A DNA stretch of 64,000 bases from positions 1,178,001 to 1,242,000 of the forward strand of contig NZ_NPKQ01000001.1 of assembly GCF_008329525.1 (NCBI RefSeq), written 5' to 3'. The notes under the pieces were generated by a model. That model worked only from the letters and a program-made list of their open reading frames with translations, was not told where the DNA came from and ran no database searches. A program made the position numbers and the translations under genes. This document shows positions 45,988 to 53,316 of this stretch, in pieces (the stretch's first letter is position 1; every line of letters begins with the position of its first letter). The DNA comes from Tardiphaga sp. P9-11. Lineage in GTDB: Bacteria; Pseudomonadota; Alphaproteobacteria; Rhizobiales; Xanthobacteraceae.

Positions 45988-46247
45988 TCCGTCCGGTTCT
46001 GACCGAAGTCGGCATTTTTCTCATCCCGTTTGCGCTTTACGCCCTGTTTCTGTTCGCGACCAAAAACGGCGTGGTGCTGAAGTCGTCATGGCCGATGGCG
46101 GTGATGATCAGGCTTGCCATCGCCGCCTCCGTGCTGGTGATCGTGAGCCTCGTGCTACTCGCGCAATTTTCCGGTGCGCCGCCGGGCTCGACCTATGTCC
46201 CCGCGCATATCGAAAATGGCAGGCTCGTTCCCGGGGTGGAAAAATGA
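45984..46247 (+). CDS. DUF6111 family small membrane protein
   Basis: This 87-residue protein has two hydrophobic helices (about 8-28 and 40-62) and a short tail (STYVPAHIENGRLVPG). Proteins of this kind are conserved beside the CoA pyrophosphatase and CCA-adding enzyme genes in Bradyrhizobium-type genomes, with no known function. ATGA overlaps at both ends indicate translational coupling. Confidence 0.8.
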   Translation: MIRPVLTEVGIFLIPFALYALFLFATKNGVVLKSSWPMAVMIRLAIAASVLVIVSLVLLAQFSGAPPGSTYVPAHIENGRLVPGVEK

Positions 46248-47497
46248 GTGCGCGCAAGCTGCACGACGCTCCGTGGCTGACGTCAGGACCGTCCGGGCAG
46301 GTACTGGCGCTGCTTAATGGCCATGACGAGGAAGCCCGCGTCGTTGGCGGCGCCGTACGCAACGCGCTGATGAAATTACCGGTGGGCGAGATCGACATCG
46401 CCACGACGGCGACACCCGACGAAGTGATCCGTCGCGCCAAGGTGGCGCATATCAAGAGCGTGCCGACGGGCATCGAGCACGGCACGGTAACACTGGTGGT
46501 CGATGGCGCGCCGTTCGAGGTCACGACCTTGCGCGAAGACGTCGAGACCTTCGGCCGCAAGGCCAGAGTGGCGTTCGGGCGCGACTGGAAACGCGATGCG
46601 GAGCGCCGCGACTTCACCATAAACGGGTTGTCGGCGTCGATCGACGGTGTGGTGCATGATCACGTCGGCGGTCTCGCCGATCTCGATGCACGGCGCGTAC
46701 GCTTCATCGGCGATCCCGATCGGCGTATCGCCGAAGACTACCTGCGCATTCTCAGGTTCTTCCGCATTCATGCCGCCTATGGCGCCGGGGCGCCGGATCG
46801 CGAGGGCACTCTCGCCAGCATTCGTGGCCGCGATGGACTGGCGGGAATATCGGCCGAACGTATCAGGATGGAGTTACTGAAGCTGCTGGTGGCCGATGGG
46901 GCCTTCGCGGCGGTGGATGCAATGGTCGATGCCGGGCTGATGCTGCGCGTCATGGGCGGTGTCACCTATAAAGGGTCGTTCGCGGCGATGATCGCTATCG
47001 AGCAGGCGCTGGAGCTAAAACCAGATGCGGTTTTGAGGCTTGGCGCGCTTGGCGTGGCTGTCACCGAAGACGCGCGCCGGCTTGCGCAAAAGCTGCGTCT
47101 ATCCAATGACGAAACCAAGGCACTGGATTCCATGGGCCATCGCTGGTGGCGGCTGAAGGGCATGGATGAACCGCACGCCCGGCGGCGGCTCTATCGGCTC
47201 GGCGAGGTCCGTTATCGTAATCGCATGATGCTGGCCTGGGCGCGCGCCGGCAGCGATGCCGATGTGGCGGCGTGGAAAGCACTCGTGACCTTGCCGGAGC
47301 GATGGACGCCGCCGGTATTTCCGCTCAAGGCCGCCGACTTCATGGCGCGCGGTATCGCCAAGGGCCCGGCGCTCGGCCATGTCCTGGCGCTGGCGGAAGA
47401 TGCCTGGCTGGCGCTGGACTTTCCAATGGAAGTCGATGTGATGACTGTCATCGCCGACCAGACGATTGCGCGGTTCAAGCACGACCATCAGCTCTAG
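46244..47497 (+). CDS. cca: CCA tRNA nucleotidyltransferase/poly(A) polymerase family
   Basis: The 417-residue protein is a class II nucleotidyltransferase that adds or repairs the CCA end of tRNA. The N-terminal pol-beta domain has VVGGAVRNALM and GEIDIATTATP, the flexible-loop region and RRDFTINGLSA, followed by the neck and body helices. Two catalytic-site positions deviate from the usual pattern: Asn for Asp after GGxVR, and Glu for the first Asp of the DxD pair. The start is the ATG overlapping the DUF6111 stop; a longer frame upstream is not supported. Confidence 0.88.
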   Translation: MSARKLHDAPWLTSGPSGQVLALLNGHDEEARVVGGAVRNALMKLPVGEIDIATTATPDEVIRRAKVAHIKSVPTGIEHGTVTLVVDGAPFEVTTLREDVETFGRKARVAFGRDWKRDAERRDFTINGLSASIDGVVHDHVGGLADLDARRVRFIGDPDRRIAEDYLRILRFFRIHAAYGAGAPDREGTLASIRGRDGLAGISAERIRMELLKLLVADGAFAAVDAMVDAGLMLRVMGGVTYKGSFAAMIAIEQALELKPDAVLRLGALGVAVTEDARRLAQKLRLSNDETKALDSMGHRWWRLKGMDEPHARRRLYRLGEVRYRNRMMLAWARAGSDADVAAWKALVTLPERWTPPVFPLKAADFMARGIAKGPALGHVLALAEDAWLALDFPMEVDVMTVIADQTIARFKHDHQL

Positions 47498-47511
47498 GTC
47501 TCGACGGCGTC

Positions 47512-48375
47512 ATGAAGCATGTCGTTCGCCCCGGTTCCGTCGATACCAGCGATGATGCCGATGTCGTTGTGCCGTGGTGGAGTTTCACCAAGACGCTGAT
47601 TGCCGCCACGGTACTGACCATGGTGCGCGATGGTCAGTTGGCGCTGGATGATGCGTTGCCGGGCGAGACCTTCACGCTTCGCCAGTTGCTGCAGCATCGT
47701 GCCGGTCTGGCAGATTACGGTTCACTTCCGGCCTATCATGCCGCAGTTGCCGCCGATGAAGAAGCGTGGCCCGCGGAACGGTTATTGCAATCGGTCGCTG
47801 CTCTGCATGCCGGAATGGAACCGGGTGATTTCGCTTATTCGAATGTCGGCTATCTCATGATCCGACAACATCTCGAACGCATGAGCGGGCTTCCGCTCGA
47901 TGCCTTGATGCAACGCCGGCTGTTCGAACCGCTTGGCGTGGTCGGGCCATGCATCGCCGGTCAGCGCAGCGATCTTGCCAACGTGCGTATGGGCGATGCG
48001 CAGTCTTACGACCCGCGCTGGGTCTATCACGGGCTGGCGGTCGGCACTTTGCGCGATGCCGCAACGCTGTTGCATCGATTGATGACGACGGACTTGCTGC
48101 CGGCAGCACTGCACAAAGAAATGTGCGACGGGCTCGCTGTGGGCGATCCCGGCGCAGGGCGTCCCTGGCAACACGCGGCCTATGGTCTTGGCGTGATGAC
48201 CGGAACGACAGTCAACGCTCTGCGCGTGGTCGGACATACCGGCGGAGGTCCGGGCAGCGGCATTGCCGTCTATCATTGCCCCGAACATGCGCATGCAACC
48301 GTTGCGGTCTTCGCGACCGGCGGTGCTGCAGGCAATATCGAGGCGGACGCTTTCAAACTCGGTCTGCAAAGGTGA
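47512..48375 (+). CDS. Serine hydrolase, beta-lactamase class C/D-peptidase-like family
   Basis: This 287-residue protein has the three active-site motifs of the penicillin-binding fold: SxxK in WWSFTKT, YxN in FAYSNVGYL, and HTG in GHTGGGPGSG. There is no clear signal peptide, so a cytoplasmic esterase or peptidase is as likely as a periplasmic one, and a true beta-lactamase is unlikely. It is short, beginning only about 24 residues before SxxK. It follows the cca stop by 14 bases on the same strand. Confidence 0.85.
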   Translation: MKHVVRPGSVDTSDDADVVVPWWSFTKTLIAATVLTMVRDGQLALDDALPGETFTLRQLLQHRAGLADYGSLPAYHAAVAADEEAWPAERLLQSVAALHAGMEPGDFAYSNVGYLMIRQHLERMSGLPLDALMQRRLFEPLGVVGPCIAGQRSDLANVRMGDAQSYDPRWVYHGLAVGTLRDAATLLHRLMTTDLLPAALHKEMCDGLAVGDPGAGRPWQHAAYGLGVMTGTTVNALRVVGHTGGGPGSGIAVYHCPEHAHATVAVFATGGAAGNIEADAFKLGLQR

Positions 48376-48422
48376 GCAACAAGCTGCCGCCGGACATTTG
48401 CGCCCGGCGGCGGAAGGCCTGA

Positions 48423-48674
48423 TCAGGCCACCTTGCTCTTGTGCTCTTCTTCTTCGTCGTCGTGTTCTTCAGTCTCATCGTCTTCGCTCTCGTCTTCGTC
48501 GTCATGCGGGACGACGAGGGCGAGTTCGAGCACGGCACGCGGAAGGGTCTCGCGGAACAAATCGCCTTCCTCGCCCAGCCAGATGCATTCGATGTTGTCG
48601 CCGTCAACGTCGGCCACTGTCAGAGGGCAACCGCCCGACTTCAGCATGACGACATCGCCTGATTTCAATTCCAT
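48423..48674 (-). CDS. YodC family (DUF2158) small protein with acidic tail
   Basis: The 83-residue protein begins with the YodC/DUF2158 fold (MELKSGDVVMLKSGGCPLTV, then IECIWLGEEGDLFRETLP) and ends in a strongly acidic tract (EDESEDDETEEHDDEEEEHK). The first half is probably a small beta-barrel. The function is unknown. The acidic tail could be a DNA-mimic or a solubility segment. It is alone on the minus strand. Confidence 0.85.
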   Translation of the reverse strand: MELKSGDVVMLKSGGCPLTVADVDGDNIECIWLGEEGDLFRETLPRAVLELALVVPHDDEDESEDDETEEHDDEEEEHKSKVA

Positions 48675-48756
48675 GGTCGGCTCCCGAAATGTGTTTGACG
48701 CGTGTCGAGTCTAGCTGCGCGTCATGACAGGCCGAACACGGGGATGTTTCTGCCAG

Positions 48757-49482
48757 CTATTTTTGCTGAAGCAGTTTTGCGAGTTCCGCGCCGAGGCCGA
48801 TGCTCTCCAGCGCAGGCGGCCGGCTGCTGTCGAAACCTTTTGTTGCCGCGGCGATCACGGCACGGGTGCCAGTCTCCACCGAACACAAGACAGGCACCGG
48901 CACTTCGGACTGGATGCGCGACGCCAGGCCGGTAAGTGCCGCGCCGCCGAGGATCACGACCTCGGCGCCGTCGTCCGTTGCACATGCGGTGCAGGCGTTT
49001 GCAAGTGCGGCCAGTGCTGCGTCGGGATTCCGTACAATTTCGCCGCCGGTTGGCGCGATGGTGCGAACGCAAGCGAGTTTGTCGCCCAAACCAATACTGC
49101 CGACGAATTCCCGGAGCATCGGCCCCCAGAGTGCGCCGCCGGTGACGATGGCGAAGCGGCCGCGTCTGGATGCCTCGATGCAGGATGCCTCTGCCATGCC
49201 GACCACCGGGATATCGGCGATTTCACGCAACGCCAGCAGGCCAGGGTCGCCGAAACAGGCGAGATAAACCGCATCGCAGACGTCTCCTCCATGGGAAGCA
49301 TATGCGTCGAGCGCGGCATGACCTGCGATGGCCGCCGAGGCGCGTGTCGAGATGTAGCGCGCTCCGAACCGGCCGGTCACGGGCACGAAGGTCGCCGCAT
49401 CGCCGGCGATGGCCTCGACATGCCGTTTTACGAGCGTGGTGACGCTCTCGGTGGTGTTGGGATTGATCAGCAGGATGCGCAC
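48757..49482 (-). CDS. Asp/Glu/hydantoin racemase family protein lacking the second catalytic cysteine
   Basis: This 241-residue protein has the family start MRILLINPNTTESVT and the first catalytic cysteine in LACFGDPG (Cys76), as in hydantoin and allantoin racemases. The second site, normally LGCAG, reads VILGGAALTG, so Cys is replaced by Gly180. It may be a one-cysteine variant catalysing another reaction, as arylmalonate decarboxylase does with the opposite cysteine. The start is a GTG (complement of 49480-49482). No hydantoinase or purine genes are nearby. Confidence 0.82.
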   Translation of the reverse strand: MRILLINPNTTESVTTLVKRHVEAIAGDAATFVPVTGRFGARYISTRASAAIAGHAALDAYASHGGDVCDAVYLACFGDPGLLALREIADIPVVGMAEASCIEASRRGRFAIVTGGALWGPMLREFVGSIGLGDKLACVRTIAPTGGEIVRNPDAALAALANACTACATDDGAEVVILGGAALTGLASRIQSEVPVPVLCSVETGTRAVIAAATKGFDSSRPPALESIGLGAELAKLLQQK

Positions 49483-49588
49483 GGGATGGGCTCTCGATGA
49501 GTCCGTCCACTATAGGCGTCAGCGTGGGAAATGCACGGCGATAGTCCGCATCCAGGCGGGGGCGCATGACGTGTCGCCAGCGGTCGTC

Positions 49589-49963
49589 TTAGCTGCCCGC
49601 GCCATAATAGGCTTCGCTGCGAACGACCTGGTGATCGGCATCGAAATCCATCATTTCGCATGCCCGGGTCGGTCCACCGGGCAGCGGCGCGCTCCACCAG
49701 ATCGTCAGGCGCTGCAACTCGCCATCCCAGGCGGCGCTTTCCAACGTGAGGTTTGGCTCGGTCAGTCCGCCATAGGCGGCGTGCCAATAGGTGCGAATGG
49801 CGTCGCGCCCCTTTATGATGGATGATCCCGTGAATTTCGTCGCCAGCGGGCTGCGCATCTCGCCTTCGGGAGCAAAATGATCAACGATCGTATCGATCGC
49901 GAGCCGATTCCAATCTGCAGCCCATTGCTGCGCGAATGCCATCGCGTCCTGCCGCCTCAACAC
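49589..49963 (-). CDS. NTF2-like (SnoaL) family protein
   Basis: This encodes a 124-residue cone-fold protein of the NTF2/SnoaL superfamily: AFAQQWAADWNRLAIDTIVD, then HFAPEGEMRSPLATKFTG and the late TIWWSAPLPGG. These proteins are often isomerases, hydratases or ligand binders. A GTG start (complement of 49961-49963) is favoured because AGGGAG lies 9 bases upstream; an ATG at 50002 would overlap the divergent MarR gene. It may share the operator at 50031-50053. Confidence 0.75.
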   Translation of the reverse strand: MLRRQDAMAFAQQWAADWNRLAIDTIVDHFAPEGEMRSPLATKFTGSSIIKGRDAIRTYWHAAYGGLTEPNLTLESAAWDGELQRLTIWWSAPLPGGPTRACEMMDFDADHQVVRSEAYYGAGS

Positions 49964-49992
49964 GCGTCCCGTCTCCCTATCGAGAGCCTTCG

Positions 49993-50472
49993 ATGAGCCC
50001 ATCTCCCAGAAAATCTAGCATCGCCGCTTCTCAAGTCAATGTCGTTGACCTTAGGAAACTCGATCCGCTCGATGACGCGCTGGCGCTGATGTATTTCGGC
50101 TGGCGCGGAATGACGCGAGCGGCTGACGAGTATCTGGCAACAGTCGGCCTGTCGCGGGTTCACCATCGCATCCTCTATACCGTGCTGCGGGGCGACAGCA
50201 TCACCATGTCGGATCTGCTGGCGATCCTGCAGATTTCGAAACAAGCGCTGCATCGTCCGATGAAGCAATTGCTCGATGAAGGCTATGTGGCCGTCAAGCG
50301 TGATCCGGCGCGGCACCGTTTCAAGCTTCTCGAATTGACGCCCGCCGGCCGCACGGTCGAGCGCATTGCATCCGGCCACGAGCGCAAGATCATGGCACGC
50401 GCCTTCAAGAGAGCAGGGGAAGGCAGTCAGGCCGCATGGTCGGCGGTGATGGCGGAGGCGGCACGCGACTAG
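49993..50472 (+). CDS. MarR family transcriptional regulator
   Basis: The 159-residue protein has a winged helix core: LSRVHHRILYTVLRG (dimer and entry helix), MSDLLAILQISKQALHRPMK (recognition region) and the wing YVAVKRDPARHRFKLLELT. The start at ATG 49993 is open to doubt because a 23-base operator-like sequence (50031-50053) then lies inside codons 13-21; a start at ATG 50089 would place that sequence in the promoter. A near-identical inverted copy lies after the gene, before the thioesterase gene. Autoregulation and control of the thioesterase are likely. Confidence 0.85.
   Translation: MSPSPRKSSIAASQVNVVDLRKLDPLDDALALMYFGWRGMTRAADEYLATVGLSRVHHRILYTVLRGDSITMSDLLAILQISKQALHRPMKQLLDEGYVAVKRDPARHRFKLLELTPAGRTVERIASGHERKIMARAFKRAGEGSQAAWSAVMAEAARD
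50031..50053. promoter_or_regulatory. MarR operator candidate, copy 1
   Basis: TCAAGTCAAT, a 4-base centre (GTCG) and TTGACCTTA make an imperfect palindrome. The same 23-mer occurs in reverse orientation at 50490-50512 with only the four central bases different. It is at the beginning of the MarR reading frame. Confidence 0.65.
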
Positions 50473-50489
50473 CGTCAGGTTCCATGTCT

Positions 50490-50512
50490 TAAGGTCAATA
50501 GTATTGACTTGA
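50490..50512. promoter_or_regulatory. MarR operator candidate, copy 2
   Basis: TAAGGTCAA, a 4-base centre (TAGT) and ATTGACTTGA; its reverse complement matches copy 1 at 19 of 23 positions. It lies 17 bases after the MarR stop and 60 bases before the thioesterase gene, and includes a -35-like TTGACT. Confidence 0.65.
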
Positions 50513-50572
50513 GAAATGCGCTCTGTCATCCCGGTCCCATAACAAGGACGCTCAGGGACAGCGGAGGCGAAC

Positions 50573-51022
50573 ATGACGAATGAGATTGGTGACACGGGTA
50601 GCGGTCTCGAGCTTGTGCAGCGGGCTTTTGCTGCAGGCGGATTTGCCCGTGGCATCGGCCGGACGCTGGGCATCAAGGGCGAGTCCGCGGAGCAGGGCAA
50701 GGTCGTACTGGTCGGCTCGCCGAATGAGGATCACTACAATCCGCTCGGAACGGTGCATGGCGGTTACGCTGCGACCATGCTGGATGGCGCCATCGCGCTG
50801 GCGGTGCAGACGTCGCTGCCGGCCGGCACCGGTTACGCGACGCTCGATCTCAAGGTCACCTATATCCGTGCCATGACGGCCGCGTCAGGGCCGATCCGCG
50901 CCGAGGGTCGCATCATTCACATGGGGCGCAGGATGGCCGCGACGGAGGGGACCCTGACCGACAAGGATGGCAGGCTTTGCGCGCATGCCACTGCCACCTG
51001 CATGATCACAGGGAAAGACTAG
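50573..51022 (+). CDS. PaaI family hotdog thioesterase
   Basis: This 149-residue hotdog protein carries the PaaI/YbdB motif NPLGTVHGGYAATMLDGAIA and the strand YATLDLKVTYIRAMTAA. It would hydrolyse aryl- or acyl-CoA thioesters. It follows the MarR gene with an operator-like site in between, so induction by an aromatic or acyl ligand of that regulator is plausible. Its stop overlaps the convergent queD stop region by four bases. Confidence 0.88.
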   Translation: MTNEIGDTGSGLELVQRAFAAGGFARGIGRTLGIKGESAEQGKVVLVGSPNEDHYNPLGTVHGGYAATMLDGAIALAVQTSLPAGTGYATLDLKVTYIRAMTAASGPIRAEGRIIHMGRRMAATEGTLTDKDGRLCAHATATCMITGKD

Positions 51023-51384
51023 CTGGCTGGCCCGAAATAGACGCAGCTCTCATTGCAGCTGTCGCGGAAGACGCCGACCCGGACCACCGGAGCCTTGTCG
51101 GCGACGCGGTCCCAGATGAAGCGCGAGAGATTTTCCAGTGTCGGAATGCCGATCGCCTCGATCTTGTTGAGAAACTTGTGGTCGAGCGTCTTGCGCAGTT
51201 CATCGAGGCTGCGGTCGAGCAGGCCAAGATCCATCACCATGCCGGTCACGGGATCAGGCACGCCGCGAATGGTGACTTCGGCACGGAAGGAGTGGCCATG
51301 GATTTCCTGGCTCACTTCGCCGAGCGTAGTGTGAGACAGCGCATGCGCCGCCTCGAAGCGAAACGATTTGGTCAATTCCCACAT
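51019..51384 (-). CDS. queD: 6-carboxy-tetrahydropterin synthase family protein QueD (catalytic Cys replaced)
   Basis: QueD converts dihydroneopterin triphosphate to 6-carboxytetrahydropterin for 7-deazaguanine (queuosine) synthesis. The 121-residue product has the zinc ligands His14 (FEAAHAL), His29 and His31 (EIHGHSF) and a late LDHKFLN. The nucleophile expected four residues before HGH is Ser25 rather than Cys. The C-terminus carries CNESC (DSCNESCVYFGPAS), unusual for the family. It is encoded 30 bases after queE on the same strand, which supports the pathway assignment despite the change. Confidence 0.85.
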   Translation of the reverse strand: MWELTKSFRFEAAHALSHTTLGEVSQEIHGHSFRAEVTIRGVPDPVTGMVMDLGLLDRSLDELRKTLDHKFLNKIEAIGIPTLENLSRFIWDRVADKAPVVRVGVFRDSCNESCVYFGPAS

Positions 51385-51414
51385 TGGAAGTCGTCTTCCT
51401 TGAAGTCCTGGTCC

Positions 51415-52047
51415 TTAGCGGATCCCAAGTGTCTTGTGTGTCTGCACGCTCAGTCGCCATTGCGGGTTGCGCAGGCAGTAGTCCACCGCGTGCGCGGTAT
51501 TGCGGATGGCGTCCGGCCCGTCCATCGGCTGCAATGAGAAACGCTCGAAGGTGAGGCCTTCGAATTTTTCCGGCATCGCCTGCGCCTGCGGATAGACCAG
51601 CTTCAATTCGTGCCCGCGGCGGATCACAAGCTCGGCGCCGGCCTTCGGGCTGACGCAGATCCAGTCGATGCCTTCGGGCGGCGCCACGGTGCCGTTGGTT
51701 TCGACGCCGATTTCGAAGCCGCGATCATGCAATGCGTCGATCAGCTCGGCATCGACCTGCAGCAGCGGCTCGCCGCCGGTCAGCACCACATAGCGATTGT
51801 CGGAAGGGCCGACCCATTGCGCGGCGATGGTGTCGGCGAGCTTTTCGGCAGTGGGGTAACGGGCGCCTAGCGTGCCGTCCATGCCGACGAAGTCGGTGTC
51901 GCAGAACTGGCAGGTGGCCTCCGCGCGGTCCTGTTCCCGGCCGGTCCAGAGATTACAGCCGGAAAACCGGCAGAATACCGACGCACGGCCGGCATGGGCA
52001 CCTTCGCCCTGCAGCGTCAGGAAGATCTCTTTGACCGCGTAACTCAC
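51415..52047 (-). CDS. queE: 7-carboxy-7-deazaguanine synthase QueE
   Basis: This 210-residue radical SAM enzyme converts 6-carboxytetrahydropterin to 7-carboxy-7-deazaguanine. The cluster motif is the atypical CX14CX2C form: SGCNLWTGREQ, then ATCQFCDTD, as in other proteobacterial QueE. The start TLQGEGAHAGRASVFCRF and the LTGGEPLL glycine-rich motif are clear. It forms an operon with queD. No queC or queF is in the window, and I could not see a preQ1 riboswitch in the 192-base upstream gap. Confidence 0.92.
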   Translation of the reverse strand: MSYAVKEIFLTLQGEGAHAGRASVFCRFSGCNLWTGREQDRAEATCQFCDTDFVGMDGTLGARYPTAEKLADTIAAQWVGPSDNRYVVLTGGEPLLQVDAELIDALHDRGFEIGVETNGTVAPPEGIDWICVSPKAGAELVIRRGHELKLVYPQAQAMPEKFEGLTFERFSLQPMDGPDAIRNTAHAVDYCLRNPQWRLSVQTHKTLGIR

Positions 52048-52239
52048 TGTTTCAGCTCTCTAAAACCGGCATGCCCGATCCGGCTCGGGCCACATCTCGG
52101 TTCCATATGGGGTAAGCGGCGGCTCTTAGCACGGCTGGACCGTGGATGTCCCGGTCGATCACCGACATGTCAATTGCGATGTCGGGCTGCGGCGGCCAAA
52201 GGTCGATGACATCACGTCAAATTGTCGCATCTGGATACC

Positions 52240-52782
52240 ATGCAGCCGTCGCTCGTCACATCCGGCAGTTCTGCCGCCACTAAGCGCACGTGCGGGACCT
52301 GCACCATGTGCTGCAAGGTCTATCGTATCGACGACCTCGCCAAGCCGGCCGGTAAGTGGTGCGAGCATTGCGCGATCGCTCAGGGCTGCAAGATCTACGA
52401 CACCCGGCCGCAGCAATGCCGCGCCTTCGATTGCGTCTGGATCCAGGACGACGAGATGCCGGAATCCTGGAAGCCGGAAAATTCCAAGGTCGTGTTTTCT
52501 GTCTATCCGACCACCGGCTTCATCTATGGCCAGGTCGATCCCGGGACACCGTTCGCCTGGCAGAAGGAGCCGATCTATTCCGGCCTGATCATGTGGTCGG
52601 AGAAACTGCTGGCCGAACGTCGCCACCTGCTGATCTTTGTCGGCGGCAATGCCACGCTGATCATGCCCACCGGCCCGGTCCCGATAGGCCCGATGTCGCC
52701 GGCGGATGGCTTCATCATCCGCGAGACGTTTACCGCGAAGGGCAAGGACTACATCGCCACGCGGGTACCGAGCGGGCGGTAG
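52240..52782 (+). CDS. YkgJ-like cysteine-cluster (zinc/iron-chelating) protein
   Basis: The 180-residue protein has a cysteine pattern of the YkgJ family: CGTCTMCC near the N-terminus, then WCEHC, GCKIYDTRPQQCRAFDC. These are proposed to bind Zn or Fe-S clusters; no reaction is established. The C-terminal half (TGFIYGQVDPGTPFAWQKEP) looks globular. The ATG at 52240 is used rather than TTG at 52222. It is divergent from queE and abuts the stop of trmL. Confidence 0.82.
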   Translation: MQPSLVTSGSSAATKRTCGTCTMCCKVYRIDDLAKPAGKWCEHCAIAQGCKIYDTRPQQCRAFDCVWIQDDEMPESWKPENSKVVFSVYPTTGFIYGQVDPGTPFAWQKEPIYSGLIMWSEKLLAERRHLLIFVGGNATLIMPTGPVPIGPMSPADGFIIRETFTAKGKDYIATRVPSGR

Positions 52783-53232
52783 TTACTCGCGCGTTTGCCG
52801 AAGCGCTTCGCCCAGCGCCATGGCCACCGTCATCGCCAGATTGATCGAGCGTAGGCTCTCGCGCATGGGAATGACGACGCGGCTCTCGGCCGCCGCGGCG
52901 ACATCCTCCGGCACACCGGCACTCTCGCGGCCAAACAGTAGCATCTCGTCATCGGCGTAGCGGTGTTCGAGATAGGGCACAGCGCCCTTGGTCGTGAACA
53001 GTGCGAGGCGGTGGCCTGCTTCGCGCCGCCAGTTCTCGAAGTGCCGCCATGAATCGTGCCGGACGATGGAGACCTGATCGAGATAATCCATGCCGGCGCG
53101 GCGGAAGTGCCGGTCGGATGTCGGAAAGCCCGCCGGCTCGATGATATGCGCCTCGACGTCGAGGCAGGCGCAGAGCCGCAGGATGGTGCCGGTGTTCTGC
53201 GGAATATCTGGCTGGTAGAGAGCGATACGCAC
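52783..53232 (-). CDS. trmL: tRNA (cytidine/uridine-2'-O)-methyltransferase TrmL
   Basis: This 149-residue SPOUT enzyme methylates the ribose at position 34 of tRNA-Leu isoacceptors. The three SPOUT motifs are visible: NTGTILRLCACLD near residue 13, LLFGRESAGVPEDV, and IPMRESLRSINLAMTVAMAL, which form the knotted SAM site. Length equals that of the family. It is a single minus-strand gene, with stop codon adjacent to the previous gene's stop. Confidence 0.93.
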   Translation of the reverse strand: MRIALYQPDIPQNTGTILRLCACLDVEAHIIEPAGFPTSDRHFRRAGMDYLDQVSIVRHDSWRHFENWRREAGHRLALFTTKGAVPYLEHRYADDEMLLFGRESAGVPEDVAAAAESRVVIPMRESLRSINLAMTVAMALGEALRQTRE

Positions 53233-53316
53233 GGGGACTGTCTCCGGCTACGGCGTGATTACGCAGCCCGAGTCAGGCGATAGCGCCTGACGTGCAGCCG
53301 GACAAGACCGGCAGAT

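Noticed and set aside
52048-52239. Possible preQ1 riboswitch upstream of queE
   Set aside because: Looked for a short pseudoknot leader with an A-rich tail; none could be recognised.
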